A DNA stretch of 64,000 nucleotides from Nilaparvata lugens (taxonomy: Eukaryota > Arthropoda > Insecta > Hemiptera > Delphacidae): contig NC_052511.1 of assembly GCF_014356525.2 (NCBI RefSeq), forward strand, positions 51,706,068 through 51,770,067, read 5' to 3'. Of this stretch, positions 23,069 through 33,225 are shown piece by piece; the first letter of the stretch is position 1, and each line of letters begins with the position of its first letter. The notes under the pieces were generated by a model that searched no databases, was not told the DNA's origin, and was given only the letters and a program-made list of their open reading frames with translations. A program made the translations under genes and the position numbers.

Positions 23069-23739
23069 AGTGTATGTGCGTCTCTGTACACGATATCTCA
23101 TCTCCCAATCAACGGAATGACTTGAAATTTGGAACTTGAGGTCCTTACACTATAAGGATTCGACACGAACAATTTTGATCAAATGCAAATCAAGATAGCG
23201 GCTAAAATAGCAAAAATGTTGTCAAAAACAGGGTTTTTCGCGATTTTCTCGAGAACGGCTCCTAAGATTTTGATCAAGTTTATACCTAGAATAGTCATTG
23301 ATATGCTCTATCAACTGCCACAAGTGCCATATCTGTAAAAATTTCAGGAGCTCCGCCCCATCTATGCAAAGTTTGATTTTAGATTCCCAATTATCAGGCT
23401 TCAGATACGATTTAAACAAAACATTTCAAGTGGAGAAGATTGAGCATAAAAATCTCTACAATTAATGTTCAGTAGCATTTCCACCTAAAATTGGAAATAA
23501 GCTCGAAATTTGATAAAATGTGATTATTCAATTGCAAACTGTTGGCAACTGTTGATTCTATTAAATGATTCACTATGAAGAGATAGCAGACCACATGTGT
23601 CTCCAGCGTTTTTTGTCCTGTCACCAGCTGGCTCAGATCTTAGAATAGTAGACTTGAGCCGCGTGAACACTAGAGTCAGGTGATCAATTCACATAACGGC
23701 AAGAAAGTTGTGTGAGTGCGTCACACCAGATTTTTTTTT
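22856..23739 (-). mobile_element. (AC)n-containing element, copy 3
   Basis: Reverse orientation. The hairpin end is at 22856-22900 (somewhat eroded), the (GT)n tract at about 22982-23066, and the TCTGGTGTGACGCACTCAC end at 23739. Internal stretches match copies 1, 2 and 5. Confidence 0.85.
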
Positions 23740-23861
23740 CTTGTAAATCTTTATCTGTTGATATTCTTCTGTTTTCTAGCATTCCACTCATTTGAGAAAG
23801 TTCTTATTTGTTGAGTTGATTTTCATATTTTCTTCTCAAACTAGCTTTAACTTGAGAAATT

Positions 23862-24117
23862 CTCACCTATATCAGAAAATAAGCTCGAAATTAGAGAAAA
23901 TAAGATTATTCAATTGCAAACTGTTGGCAACTGTTGATTCTATTAAATTATTCACTATGAAGAGATGGGCTTCGTGTGTCTGCAGCGCTATTGTCCTGTC
24001 ACCAGCTGGCTCAGATTTTAGAAAAGTACACTTGAGATGCGCGGGAACACTAGCGTCAGTTGATCAATTTTCATAACGGCAAGGAAAGTTGTGTGAGTGC
24101 GCCACACCAGATTTTTT
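23862..24117 (-). mobile_element. (AC)n element, partial copy 4
   Basis: Only the TCTGGTGTGGCGC end and about 250 bp inward are present (CCAGCTGGTGACAGG, AACACTAGCGTC). It lies next to copy 3 in the same orientation after a spacer of about 120 bp, so it may come from a tandem arrangement. Confidence 0.8.
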
Positions 24118-24736
24118 AGAAATGTTAACATTATTTTCTCCATCCATAAGATAACAATTTCGAAATAATATCTTTGATGGAGTAATATTCATTGAGGAAA
24201 GATAATAGCATAAGAAATCATCCTAAATCTATACGTTCTTTTTTCCATGGTATTATTGCGTTTAAAATGTGCTCCCGAAAACCGATGACAAAACCTTTAT
24301 ATAACATATATGGTGTGAAAACAATTCTTCACAACAAAGCAAAACCAATATATTCGCGAAATATTCTCAAAGCTTTCGAAACAGTACCTAATAACAGTGG
24401 GAAATGAAACTGTGGAATCAAAATTAAACGTCAGCCCGTGTGTGGGTTGCAAACGGATTGTTTGTCAGAGAGAGGCAAACATTTCTTGTCGGAGGAATAT
24501 ATCAGGAAACAGCACTCACTGAACCGAATTTGTATCCGAAAACGTTCCACCTTCTCAACAGGATATTACATGAGCCGGTATTCTGGTTCATCTACATTCA
24601 CGAGAGAATTCCAATCTCCTCGATACTGAATTCCTGTTTCCCTTTATTTTTGTGTACTTTTCGATTTTCCCACAATGGAATTATTATTAGTGTTTTTCTG
24701 TATCTTCAATTTCATTGTTTGAATTGATATATTGAA
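24118..24736. other. No gene recognised
   Basis: Several overlapping short plus-strand ORFs (24192-24727) share no motif with known families and have no clear splice sites. Confidence 0.45.
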
Positions 24737-25130
24737 TGTAATGATGTTCTGAATTAAACATTGACTGAATTATCCATATTTTACATATTTTTATTACTGT
24801 TGAGTTACTTGAAATCCTTTTATATCAAGCGAGCAATTTCTGTATATCTGTTTATATTTCTCTATTTTCATATCTGGTTATCTGGTTATATGGTAATGTA
24901 TGTTCAACGGATCTCGAAAACTGTTCTAACGATTTTCACGACATTTGGAATATAGTAGGTTTATGATATGAAAATTCGATTGCACTAGGTCTCATCCCTG
25001 GGAAAACTCGCTGAAGGACATGAAAAGGATAATTCATCCTTGGAAAAACAGATGATGATTTCGTCGTCTGTCGATAACGGAAGATGCGTGTGCCTGTGTG
25101 GGAGATCAGCTGTGTAATCAATTAGCTTAC
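24737..25130. repeat. Dispersed repeat, AGCAATTTCTGTAT family, partial copy
   Basis: Shares GCGAGCAATTTCTGTATAT, GTTCAACGGATCTC, CTAACGATTTTCACGA, GCACTAGGTCTCATCC and AATTCATCCTTGG with 52930-53340. The terminal hairpin of the other copy is missing here. Class is unknown. Confidence 0.65.
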
Positions 25131-25144
25131 CGCATCTCGCGAGA

Positions 25145-26081
25145 ATTCTATTTGGATGTTTAACTTGAGTTAGGCCGCCGAATTGGAAGGGGCCAAACAG
25201 AGGAGATTGGTGGCTTTATTGGCGCCGTTTCTTTTTGCTGCTTTAACGAGTGGCGAGGAGGTATATTGCACATTGCTGCCTGACACCCAGGCCACTGGCC
25301 ACAACTGGGCCAAATGTTCCTCCTGCTGACACTCGAACGGAAAGGACTAGATAAAGAAGAGAATAGGGAAAAGAGTAGGGTGGAAAGAGAGGAGAGAAAA
25401 TTGGTAGAGAGACAGGAAGAATGGAGTTTAGTATGATTGGAAATAAGCCACAGTACATATAATATGATAACAATAATAATTGAATTTTTATCCATATTTA
25501 TATTTATCTATTTACTCATAGTAGTTCTGTAAACAGTAGACCTCGCGCAGTTAAAAACCACAGCCTCCATCAGAGTGAATTATGTCCTGTCCTGACGTGT
25601 CGGCGAGATATCGGTGTGTAAACAACTAATGGCTGTTTGAAATGTTGTATCGACAATAACTATTAATATTATAAAAATAATTATTAGTATTAGAATACTA
25701 ATAATTTGATGTGAACAACTAATTAGTTCCTTCTATCCTTCTATCATCAAAATCTTACCGAGTTGAAAGAAGAGAGAAGTCGGGAGAGAATATTATGCTT
25801 CTCCGAGTTATCAATTGCATGCCTTGTCGCTTGCAATTAATAGTCCACACGACTGCTGATTTTTTACCAAATTACATTGGGATATTAATTGCATGCAATT
25901 AATAATCCACTCAACAGCTGATTTATGATGAATAACTATTCTATAATTTGATTTTTACGGCTTTAAGCCGCGTTTACACCAAAGTTATTAACAAAATGTT
26001 AATAACTCAATCCTTATAGATTCTATTAGATTGAACGGAACTTGACAAACACATATGTTCATCATGTGTATGATAAGTTAT
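25145..26081. repeat. Segmental duplication, copy A (truncated)
   Basis: Colinear with 27701-28643 over about 940 bp with few differences, offset about 2.56 kb. It begins at ATTCTATTTGGATGTTTAAC and ends at TATGATAAGTTAT, which is the centre of the foldback MITE present whole in copy B. It includes a half MITE at 25976-26081. A minus-strand ORF is present in both copies but differs in frame. Confidence 0.88.
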
Positions 26082-26158
26082 TTTTTCTATTTTAGCAATT
26101 CACCAGCCTAGGGCGTCATATCTGATCCTTTACATCTATCATAACTGAAATTTGTTCG

Positions 26159-26979
26159 TTTTTACTTTCCTTGCCCTATTACCATAGGTAAGGAAAGTAT
26201 TGCTTTTCGAAAAAAATTAAGGTACCCCAATTTCTAAATTTCTATACGTTTCAAGGTCCCCTGAGTCCGAAAGAGTGGTTTTTGGGTATTGGTATGTATG
26301 TGTGTGTGTGTGTGTGTGTGTATGAGTGTATGTGCGTCTGTGTACACGACATCTCATCTCCCAATTAACGGAATGACTTGAAATTTGGAACTTAAGGTCC
26401 TTACGATATAAGTATCCGACACGAACAATTTCGATCGGATGCAATTCAAAATGGCGGCTAAAATGGCGAAAATGTTGTCAAAAACAGGGTTTTTTGCTAT
26501 TTTCTCGAAAACGGCTACAACGATTTTGATCAAATTCATACCTAAAATAGTCATCGATAAGCTCTATCAACTGCCACAAGTCCCATATCTGTAAAAATTT
26601 CAGGAGATCGCCCCATGAATACAGATAGATTCCCAATTATCAGGCTCCAGATACAATTGAAACGAAAAAAATCAAGTGGAGTAGATTGAGCATGAAAATC
26701 TCTCTAAATTAATGTTCAGTAACATTTTCACCTAAAATTGAAAATATGCTTTAAATTCGAGAAAATGTGATTATTCAATTGCAAATTATTGTTGATTCTA
26801 TTAAATCATTCACTATGAAGAGATAGCAGACCTCATGTGTGTCTCCAGCGTTATTGCCCTGTCACCAGCTGGCTCAAATCTTTGAATAGTAGACTTGAGA
26901 TGCGCGGGAACACTAGCGTTAGGTGATCAATTTTCATAACGGCAAGGAAAGTTGTGTGATTGCGCCACACCAGATTTTT
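26159..26979 (-). mobile_element. (AC)n-containing element, copy 5
   Basis: Best-preserved terminal hairpin: ACTTTCCTTG CCCTATTACCATAGG TAAGGAAAGT at the left. The opposite end CACCAGATTTTT is at 26979. The (GT)n tract is short (26294-26320). Confidence 0.87.
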
Positions 26980-27174
26980 GAACTATTTTTCACTACACTA
27001 CAGCTTAATTTCTTTGAATATTAGAGTAGTAACTCTCAACTTGAAAGGTGAACATACCAGAATCCTATGGTTGATCCCATGGTGGACGGGTTGATTGGTT
27101 TGAGCACATACTGAGAGGGGTGGGAAAAGGTATAATTTTTTGTTTGGAGGAGACAGGAGTATGTATCAAAAGAG

Positions 27175-27665
27175 TGGAAAGTGTGTGATGAGAAGGTTAG
27201 GGGGAAGATAAGGAAAAAGATGAGGAGAAGGAGGAGAAGGAGAAGGTGAAGGGGAAGGTAGAGAAGGAGGAGGAGGAAGAAAAGAAAAAGAAGGAAGAGG
27301 AGGAGAAGCAGAAGGAGGAGGAGGAGAAAGAGGAGGAGGAGAAAGAGGAGGAGGTAGAGTAGGAAGAGAAGGTTGAGGTTTTGTAGGGGAAGTAGAAATA
27401 GAAAAAGGAAGAGGTGGTGAAGCATGAGAAGGGGGAGGAGAAGTAGGAGAATGAGAAGTGGAAGCATGAGGAGGAGGGGTTGAAGGAGTGAGAAGGAGAG
27501 AGGAGAAGAAGGAGGATATAGAGGTGGGAGAGGAGTAGGATTAAGAAGTGGAGAAGCAGGAGGAAAGAGAAGGTGGAGTAAGAGGAGGAGGAGGAGGAGG
27601 AGTAGGAGAGGAAAAAGAGGATTGGGAGGAAGGAATAAGAGGAGAAGAAGGACAAAACGTCCAAA
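27175..27665. repeat. ~490-bp polypurine tract
   Basis: The plus strand is GGA/GAA-rich almost without pyrimidines. The Leu/Ser/Pro-rich minus-strand frames of up to 216 codons across it are compositional artefacts. It separates the two segmental-duplication copies together with (AC)n copy 5. Confidence 0.88.
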
Positions 27666-27700
27666 ATTCCAGAGCACCAAAGACAAAAGAATGCGAATCG

Positions 27701-28643
27701 ATTCTATTTGGATGTTTAACTTTGAGTTAGGCCGCCGAATTGGAAGGGGCCAAACAGAGGAGATTGGTGGCTTTTATTGGCGCCGTTTCTTTTTGCTGCT
27801 TTAACGAGTGCGAGGTTATATTGCACATTGCTGCCTGACACCCAGGCCACTGGCCACAACTGGGCCAAATGTCTCTCCTGCTGACACTAACAGAAAGGAC
27901 TAGATAAAGGAAAAAATAGGGAAAAGAGTAGGGTGGAAAGAGAGGAAAGAAAATTGGTAGAGAGACTGGAAGAATGAAGTGTTGTAGGATTAGAAATGAG
28001 CCATAGTGCATAAATGATATCAATAATTGAATTTTATATTCATACAGTATTCATATTTATCTATTTACTAATACTAGTTCTGTGAACAGTAGACCTCGCG
28101 CAGTTAAAAACCACAGCCTCCTCCATTAACTCAAAGTTAATTATGTCCTGTCCTGACGTGTCGGCGAGATATCGGTGTGTAAACAACTAATGGCTGTTTG
28201 AAATGTATCGACAATAACAAACTATTAATGTTATAAAAATAATTATTAGTATTAGAATACTAATAATTTGTTGTGAACAACTAATTAGTTCCTTCTATCC
28301 TTCTATCATCAAAATCTTACCGAGTTAAAAGAAGAGAGAAGTCGGGAGAGAATATTATGCTACTCCGAGTTATCAATCGCATGCCTTGTCGCTTGCAATT
28401 AATAGTCCACACGACAGCTGATTTTCTACCAAATTACATTGGGATATTAATTACATGCAATTGATAATCCACTCAACAGCTGATTTATGATGAATAATTA
28501 TTCTATAATTTGATTTTCACGGCTTTAAGCCGCGTTTACACCAAAGTTATTAACAAAATGTTAATAACTCAATCCCTATAGATTCTATTAGATTGAACGG
28601 AACTTGACAAACACATATGTTCATCATGTGTATGATAAGTTAT
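27701..28643. repeat. Segmental duplication, copy B
   Basis: Partner of 25145-26081. It contains GTTAGGCCGCCGAATTGG, CCACTGGCCACAACTGG, ACAGTAGACCTCGCGCAG and the left arm of the foldback MITE. Sequence continues past the copy A breakpoint into the right MITE arm. Confidence 0.88.
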
Positions 28644-28945
28644 GTTCAATCTAATAGAATCTATGAGGATTAAGCTAACATTTTGTCAATAACTTTGCGG
28701 TAAACTCAGTTCAATATTGGCGTTCGGAAGATACTCCTTTTCCCTTTGTATTATCCTTAAAATGCAAAATTTCAAAAAACCTTGTAAATTCGTCGATGCG
28801 CAATTTAAAGAGGAACATACCTGTTAAATTTCATGGAAATCTATTGCCGCGTTTCGCCGTAAATGCGGAACATAAAAGCATATAAATATGAAGAGGAATG
28901 CAAAATCGTTGACTTGAATCTTTGACCTCACTTCGCTCGGTCAAA
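28066..28945. repeat. Dispersed repeat from TAGTTCTGTGAACAGTAGACC to CACTTCGCTCGGTCAA
   Basis: Both ends and the middle match 61398-61810, including TCGCGTTTCGCCGTAAATGCG-like and GTCGACTTGAATCTT-like blocks. This copy is longer because a foldback MITE (28528-28710) sits in it, a site that is empty in the other copy. Class is unknown. Confidence 0.7.
28528..28710. mobile_element. AGCTGCGTTTACACC foldback MITE, diverged copy
   Basis: The left arm AGCCGCGTTTACACCAAAG pairs with CTTTGCGGTAAACTCAGT. The central GATTCTATTAGATTGAAC is shared with the copies at 47582 and 48793. TTA precedes it and TCA follows. Confidence 0.8.
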
Positions 28946-29134
28946 AAATATTCTCAATACAACATGTATACAAAATTCGAAATTCCATTTTTCATCTATC
29001 TGTTTTCATTCTCCAATATATTTTTCCATTTTCCTTCTATCCTGCTCTCACATTCTTCTATTTTTTTCAACATATCTCTCGTGATGAAACACTGAAATGT
29101 TGTCTAGAAATATCACGAATCTATTGAAATTGTA

Positions 29135-29265
29135 TCTTACGTCACAAGGACGGGTAGGGGCCTTTTGCAGCCAAGAATTATGTTTTTAGTCGAGGCGTTA
29201 GCCGAGACTAGAATTTCCACTCGAGCACTGCAAAATACATTCACGTCCTTTTCCTGTTCCTATTT
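29135..29265. repeat. Dispersed hairpin repeat, second copy
   Basis: GGGGCCTTTTGCAG, GTCGAGGCGTTAGCCGAGAC and TCGAGCACTGCAAAA are the reverse complement of the arrangement at 3217-3340. Confidence 0.6.
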
Positions 29266-30283
29266 GGTCCAAAGGCTGTAGAAGCCACGCGACGATTGGT
29301 CAAATTGATTCCATTCGCCCAATAGGAGACCTGTTTCTAAATACAGTAGTGGGGATTCCCAGTCGAGAGACCAGATTACGTTTCGGAGGACACTTTACTA
29401 GGAGCACTACGAGAGTAAAGATGTAGTCACTATGTTTCCCCCTTTTTGGGCAGTTTTATAAGTTTATTTCAGTAGTTAATGTAGGAGCTAGTTTTATTTT
29501 TTATTAATGTTTAAATTTACTAGTAGTGCCATGTCCTGAAAGGTTTAATTGTGTTTCTTCATCATGTACGAATAATTGTTTCTTCATAACCGCTAAGGTA
29601 CGTAAAATAAGGTTAAATAATTTAATTGATTGAAACTTCCATAAGAGTATTGAATTAATTAAGTCCTGTTATTTTTCAAGTTAATAATATTGAGGGAAAT
29701 AATCCTTTTGATTTTATTAGTGATGGAAGATAATTATAAATTTTTTTTCTACAGAAGTATAGAAAGTTTTCAGTTACGTTACATTTGAGTTATTGTTCCT
29801 GGAGATATATTATCGTAGAGTATTGCTGAAAGTCAGGAAGATAGCCTTTAAATTGAAATGAAACTTTTAAGATTGTTCATATTGAGTTTATGACATTTTT
29901 TTAATTTATATTTTTCAGACTCTGTTTTCTTATGTCATTAAGGCTTTTGAATGATTTAGTAATTTTTTATGATAGAAATCTTAATAGATGAAGAAGAAAG
30001 TTTTTCTTCTCCAGGAAATAATATTAATGAATGTTCAAATTTAATACAATTTAAATTATTTTCTGTGTGTCTACTAATTTTATTTATTAAGGTGAATCTT
30101 ATAAGGCAACATTATCTTTCCTTAAAGTGAAATTTTCAATATTTTTTTTCTTTTATTGTGTTATAAAGTGTCTTGTTTTATTAGGTGATAAATTCATAAT
30201 TTCAGTTGATACTAGTTTTTGGACTTGTATTTGTAGGTAATCAAATCATAAACTCTGGAATGTTCATTTTTAATTAAGGTTCT
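29266..30283. other. No gene recognised; CCAAT-like sites near 29300
   Basis: GATTGG and CCAAT occur near 29302 and 29330 in a slightly GC-richer patch. The rest is strongly AT-rich. No exon can be supported. Confidence 0.4.
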
Positions 30284-30360
30284 GAGCAGTTTTGGGCGAA
30301 TGCCCGTTATTTACACTTGGATTGCGTCCTATAGTTCATAAATAATAAATAAAATAAATG
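30284..30360 (+). mobile_element. LINE 3' end fragment
   Basis: AGTTTTGGGCGAATGCCCGT followed by AATAATAAATAAAATAAAT matches the 3'-end signature also seen (reversed) at 54142-54411 and at 56692-56755. Confidence 0.6.
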
Positions 30361-30607
30361 TTGGCTGGCGCACAAGTTTCCAACAATACTAGCCGAGCTA
30401 CTATATGAAAAATTATATTTGATTTCGCAAACCAAACGAAAAATATCATATAAGTTAGCATCATTTCAATTTGAATTATTTGTGAAGAAAGATCCATTAA
30501 TTCTGATAAAAGATTTAATTATTATAATCAATAGATAACTCCTGTTTTAGCTTTTGATGAATTGTAGGAAGAGTTAGAAATTAATGCTGTAATACATTTA
30601 TTTACAG

Positions 30608-30750
30608 CGGTTCATGTGTGTCCCCAAACCAACTTCTTGTACTACCACCCCTTTGGTTCCGCAACTTAATGTAAAGCCGCTTCAAGACACCCGTTCAGAC
30701 GACAGGTCTAGGGACGTAAGAGGACGTCGCCGTCAAGCCAAATTCAACCG
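30608..30750 (+). CDS. Putative exon, product unknown
   Basis: Preceded by TACATTTATTTACAG and followed by GTAAAAG. The frame entered in phase 0 is open for 47 codons and includes KPLQDTRSDDRSRDVRGRRR, an Arg-rich stretch. The local GC content is above background up to the assembly gap. No family is recognised. Overlapping frames to 31048 and across the gap are also open, so the assignment is weak. Confidence 0.25.
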
Positions 30751-31137
30751 GTAAAAGCTCACCGCCGAAAACAAGGTACTGGGGACATATGTCATCGAGA
30801 TGTATGCATCACTTTTTTGCGGCGACAGAGCTGAAGGACATCCAACAATATTGCAGTTAAGCTGTCGTCCAGCTAAGCAGGAGTTGAGAGAGTCGAATTT
30901 TCGCCTTCGAGAGTATATCGTCGCGAATATACAGGCCAACACTACAGTCACTTGCGAGGGTTTCATTTCATCATCTTCAACCTATTCCGGGAGCAATGTA
31001 TGTGGTTTTACCCCTGTCATTGCGAGATTTCGGTCGGCGGGAGAATAATGGTGAGAAAGACTTTTCCGTGTGACGCAAATGTTGATAACACACCTCAGGT
31101 TCTCCATTACTTACCTTTACATTGGGTTAAGTTTAAT

Positions 31138-31237
31138 NNNNNNNNNNNNNNNNNNNNNNNNNNNNNNNNNNNNNNNNNNNNNNNNNNNNNNNNNNNNNNN
31201 NNNNNNNNNNNNNNNNNNNNNNNNNNNNNNNNNNNNN
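31138..31237. other. Assembly gap (100 N)
   Basis: Exactly 100 undetermined bases, the usual placeholder for a scaffold join of unknown length. Sequence on both sides is GC-richer than average. ORFs spanning it are meaningless. Confidence 0.98.
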
Positions 31238-31700
31238 CTTTGAAAAAGGCTCTTTTTCTACACAGCGAATACAAATACCCGACTTCTTGCCCGAAATTTC
31301 TGGTAGCTACACTAGCGCAGTGGCATCATAGCGGACTTCGCTCTTCTTAATCTTATTCTCTATATCAATGGTCTAGAATCACCTCTCATCGCCGCACAAA
31401 CCACTCACTGTCTCAGACAGCACCGTATCGCGCATGCGTTAGCAACGGGGTTTTCCCGTTCCATTCAGTCAGTTCTTTGAATGTAACGTTCTTTGTGATA
31501 ATGGTTACCGAGCACTGTAACTGGAGCCAATCGTCATTCTATTTGATGAAGATATTATTATCCAATGATGATTTATCATTAGATTCAATTTAATAATCAA
31601 TATATTATCATTTTATTTAATAAAAGAAAGAGTACTTTTAATCAATATATTATCATTTTATTTAATAAAAGAAAGAGTACTTTTGAAAAATATAATTTAT
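31238..31700. promoter_or_regulatory. CpG-containing stretch with initiator-like TTCAGTCAGTT
   Basis: 31400-31510 contains ATCGCGCATGCG and CATTCAGTCAGTTCTT, resembling an arthropod initiator. There is no downstream ORF to confirm transcription. A 52-bp AT-rich unit is then repeated twice near 31578-31685. Confidence 0.25.
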
Positions 31701-31839
31701 AAAATATAACAGTTGTTATTTAACTGATGTTAAAAAACACTATAACTAAGTCAGCATATTGTCATGCCAAAACAAAAACCGAACCCCCAACCGCCCCTTT
31801 TACATTTAAAACATCAATAAACATAACTATTTGTAAAAA

Positions 31840-32985
31840 CCTCTAATCCCTTCCAGCATATTGCAATTTCAAAGCAAAATCCTAACCTATCTTTTCACCT
31901 TTGAAATATCAAAAAGCATAATTCCACCTGGTCCCTAGCCCTTCCTAGCATATTGCAATTTTAAAGCAAAAACCTAACCTAACCTTATGGAACATTATTA
32001 AATATAATCCTAAAAAACCCAACCACTAACCCCTAACCCCTTCACATTTGATAATTTAGTTTTCAAAGCAAAATCCTAACCCACTAACCTATCCTTTCAC
32101 ATTTGAAACATCAAAAAACATGAATCCACCTGCTAGCCCCTTCTAGAATATTGCAATTTCAAAGCAAAAACCTAACCTATCCTTATAACAAATTATTAAA
32201 TATAACCTAAATAAAACCTAACCTCTAACCCTTTTACATTTAATACTTTAGATTTATTTGTCATCTTTAGAACAAAACATAAACATGTGGTTCATTTCAT
32301 GAACATTTTCACAAACATGTAGTTCAAAGCAATATCCTAACCCCCTAACCTATCCTTTTACCTTTGAAACATCAAAAAACATAACTCTACCTAGACCCTA
32401 GCCCCTTCTAGCATATTGCAATTTCAAAGCAAAAACCTAACCTATCCTAATAATACATTATTAAATATAACCTAAACATGGTTGCCTGTAAAGTCGGTAT
32501 ACGGCGAAAGTTTTACGTGACAACGACTTTGAGTGGTAAAATAATTTTAATGTGAATATTCATTCGTATAGTAGGAAGAAGGATAAAATAATAACTCACA
32601 ATGAGAGTGAGTGAGAGGCACGCGTCCCTTCCACTCGGGCATGGTTAGCCCGCGCCCACCTAAGAGCGAGAGAGACAACCATTGACTTGACATTTTGAAT
32701 TAGTGGTGCAGTCGCAGGAGATTGCTTGCGGCGCCTGCGCAGGTTGACTGCTCCGTTTCACTCTCTCTCCAGGTGAATGCTTCGGGTCGCTGCTGGTTGC
32801 TCGCCACTGCTCCTATTCGTGCTCTTTCCAGACGACCGTGAACCGAAACGAACGCTCTCACTCGCTCTCATTGTGAGCGCATAACGTGGGAACGTAACGC
32901 AGTTTCTTGAAGTGTCTCCCGGCAAACCAATTTATAAGACGTTGTCACGTCAATAAAACCTAACCCCTAACTCTTCCACATTTGT
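31840..32985. repeat. CCTAA-rich minisatellite, interrupted
   Basis: Diverged units of roughly 150-230 bp repeat TAGCATATTGCAATTTCAAA, GCAAAAACCTAACCTA, CATTTGAAACATCAAAAA and CTAGCCCCTT. Short CCTAA runs recur, the complement of the arthropod telomere motif TTAGG, but not as a pure telomeric array. The array is split by an insertion at 32469-32954. Confidence 0.85.
32469..32954. mobile_element. GC-rich foldback element inserted in the minisatellite
   Basis: The ends carry ACGTGACAACG and CGTTGTCACGT as inverted repeats. Inner arms CACAATGAGAGTGAG and CTCTCATTGTGAG pair too. An uninterrupted minisatellite unit near 32200-32230 (AACCTAAATAAAACC) gives the empty site: the array breaks after CCTAAA and resumes at AATAAAACC. 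The 486-bp body is CpG-rich and has no ORF of note. Confidence 0.75.
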
Positions 32986-33056
32986 TGAACGACAGACAAG
33001 GATAGCAACACCATTGCAAATCGTATACTACCATTGTAACGTGGACCTCACCATAG
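32984..33056. mobile_element. CTATAG MITE, end fragment
   Basis: ACGACAGACAAGGATAGCAA and GTAACGTGGACCTCACCATA match the right end of the family. A further 27-bp scrap (ATATGGACCTCACTATAG) is at 33813-33839. This one lies just upstream of the zinc-finger gene's start codon. Confidence 0.75.
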
Positions 33057-33213
33057 ATACTCAAAGAATACTTTTGAATAACTATGTTATAACTGTGACT
33101 GTTGCTGGCCGTTACTCTGTTTCTGAGACAAAGAGAAGCTGCTCTCGCCACAGTCACATTGCAGTTTTGATTAGTTGTTCCTTCTTTCCTTGGTTTGTAA
33201 AAAGAAAAGAAAT

Positions 33214-33225
33214 ATGGAATCTATT
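33214..33225 (+). CDS. C2H2 zinc-finger gene, coding exon 1 (12 bp)
   Basis: ATGGAATCTATT directly precedes a strong donor GTAAGT. Spliced in phase 0 to the exon at 34542 it gives MESIVKSEPRE, a start typical of insect C2H2 proteins with an acidic KSEP/IKEE leader. The ATG sits in AAATATGG, and an in-frame TAA lies upstream at 33198-33200. The assignment rests on the splice sites and the sensible join; there is no transcript evidence here. Confidence 0.6.

Noticed and set aside
27036..27686. 216-codon Leu/Pro-rich minus-strand ORF
   Set aside because: It reads through a polypurine tract; overlapping Ser/Phe-rich frames are equally open, so it is compositional.
31300..31390. Possible tRNA-like A box (TAGCGCAGTGG) after the gap
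   Set aside because: No acceptable B box at the proper distance (GGTCTAGAATC is poor) and no cloverleaf.
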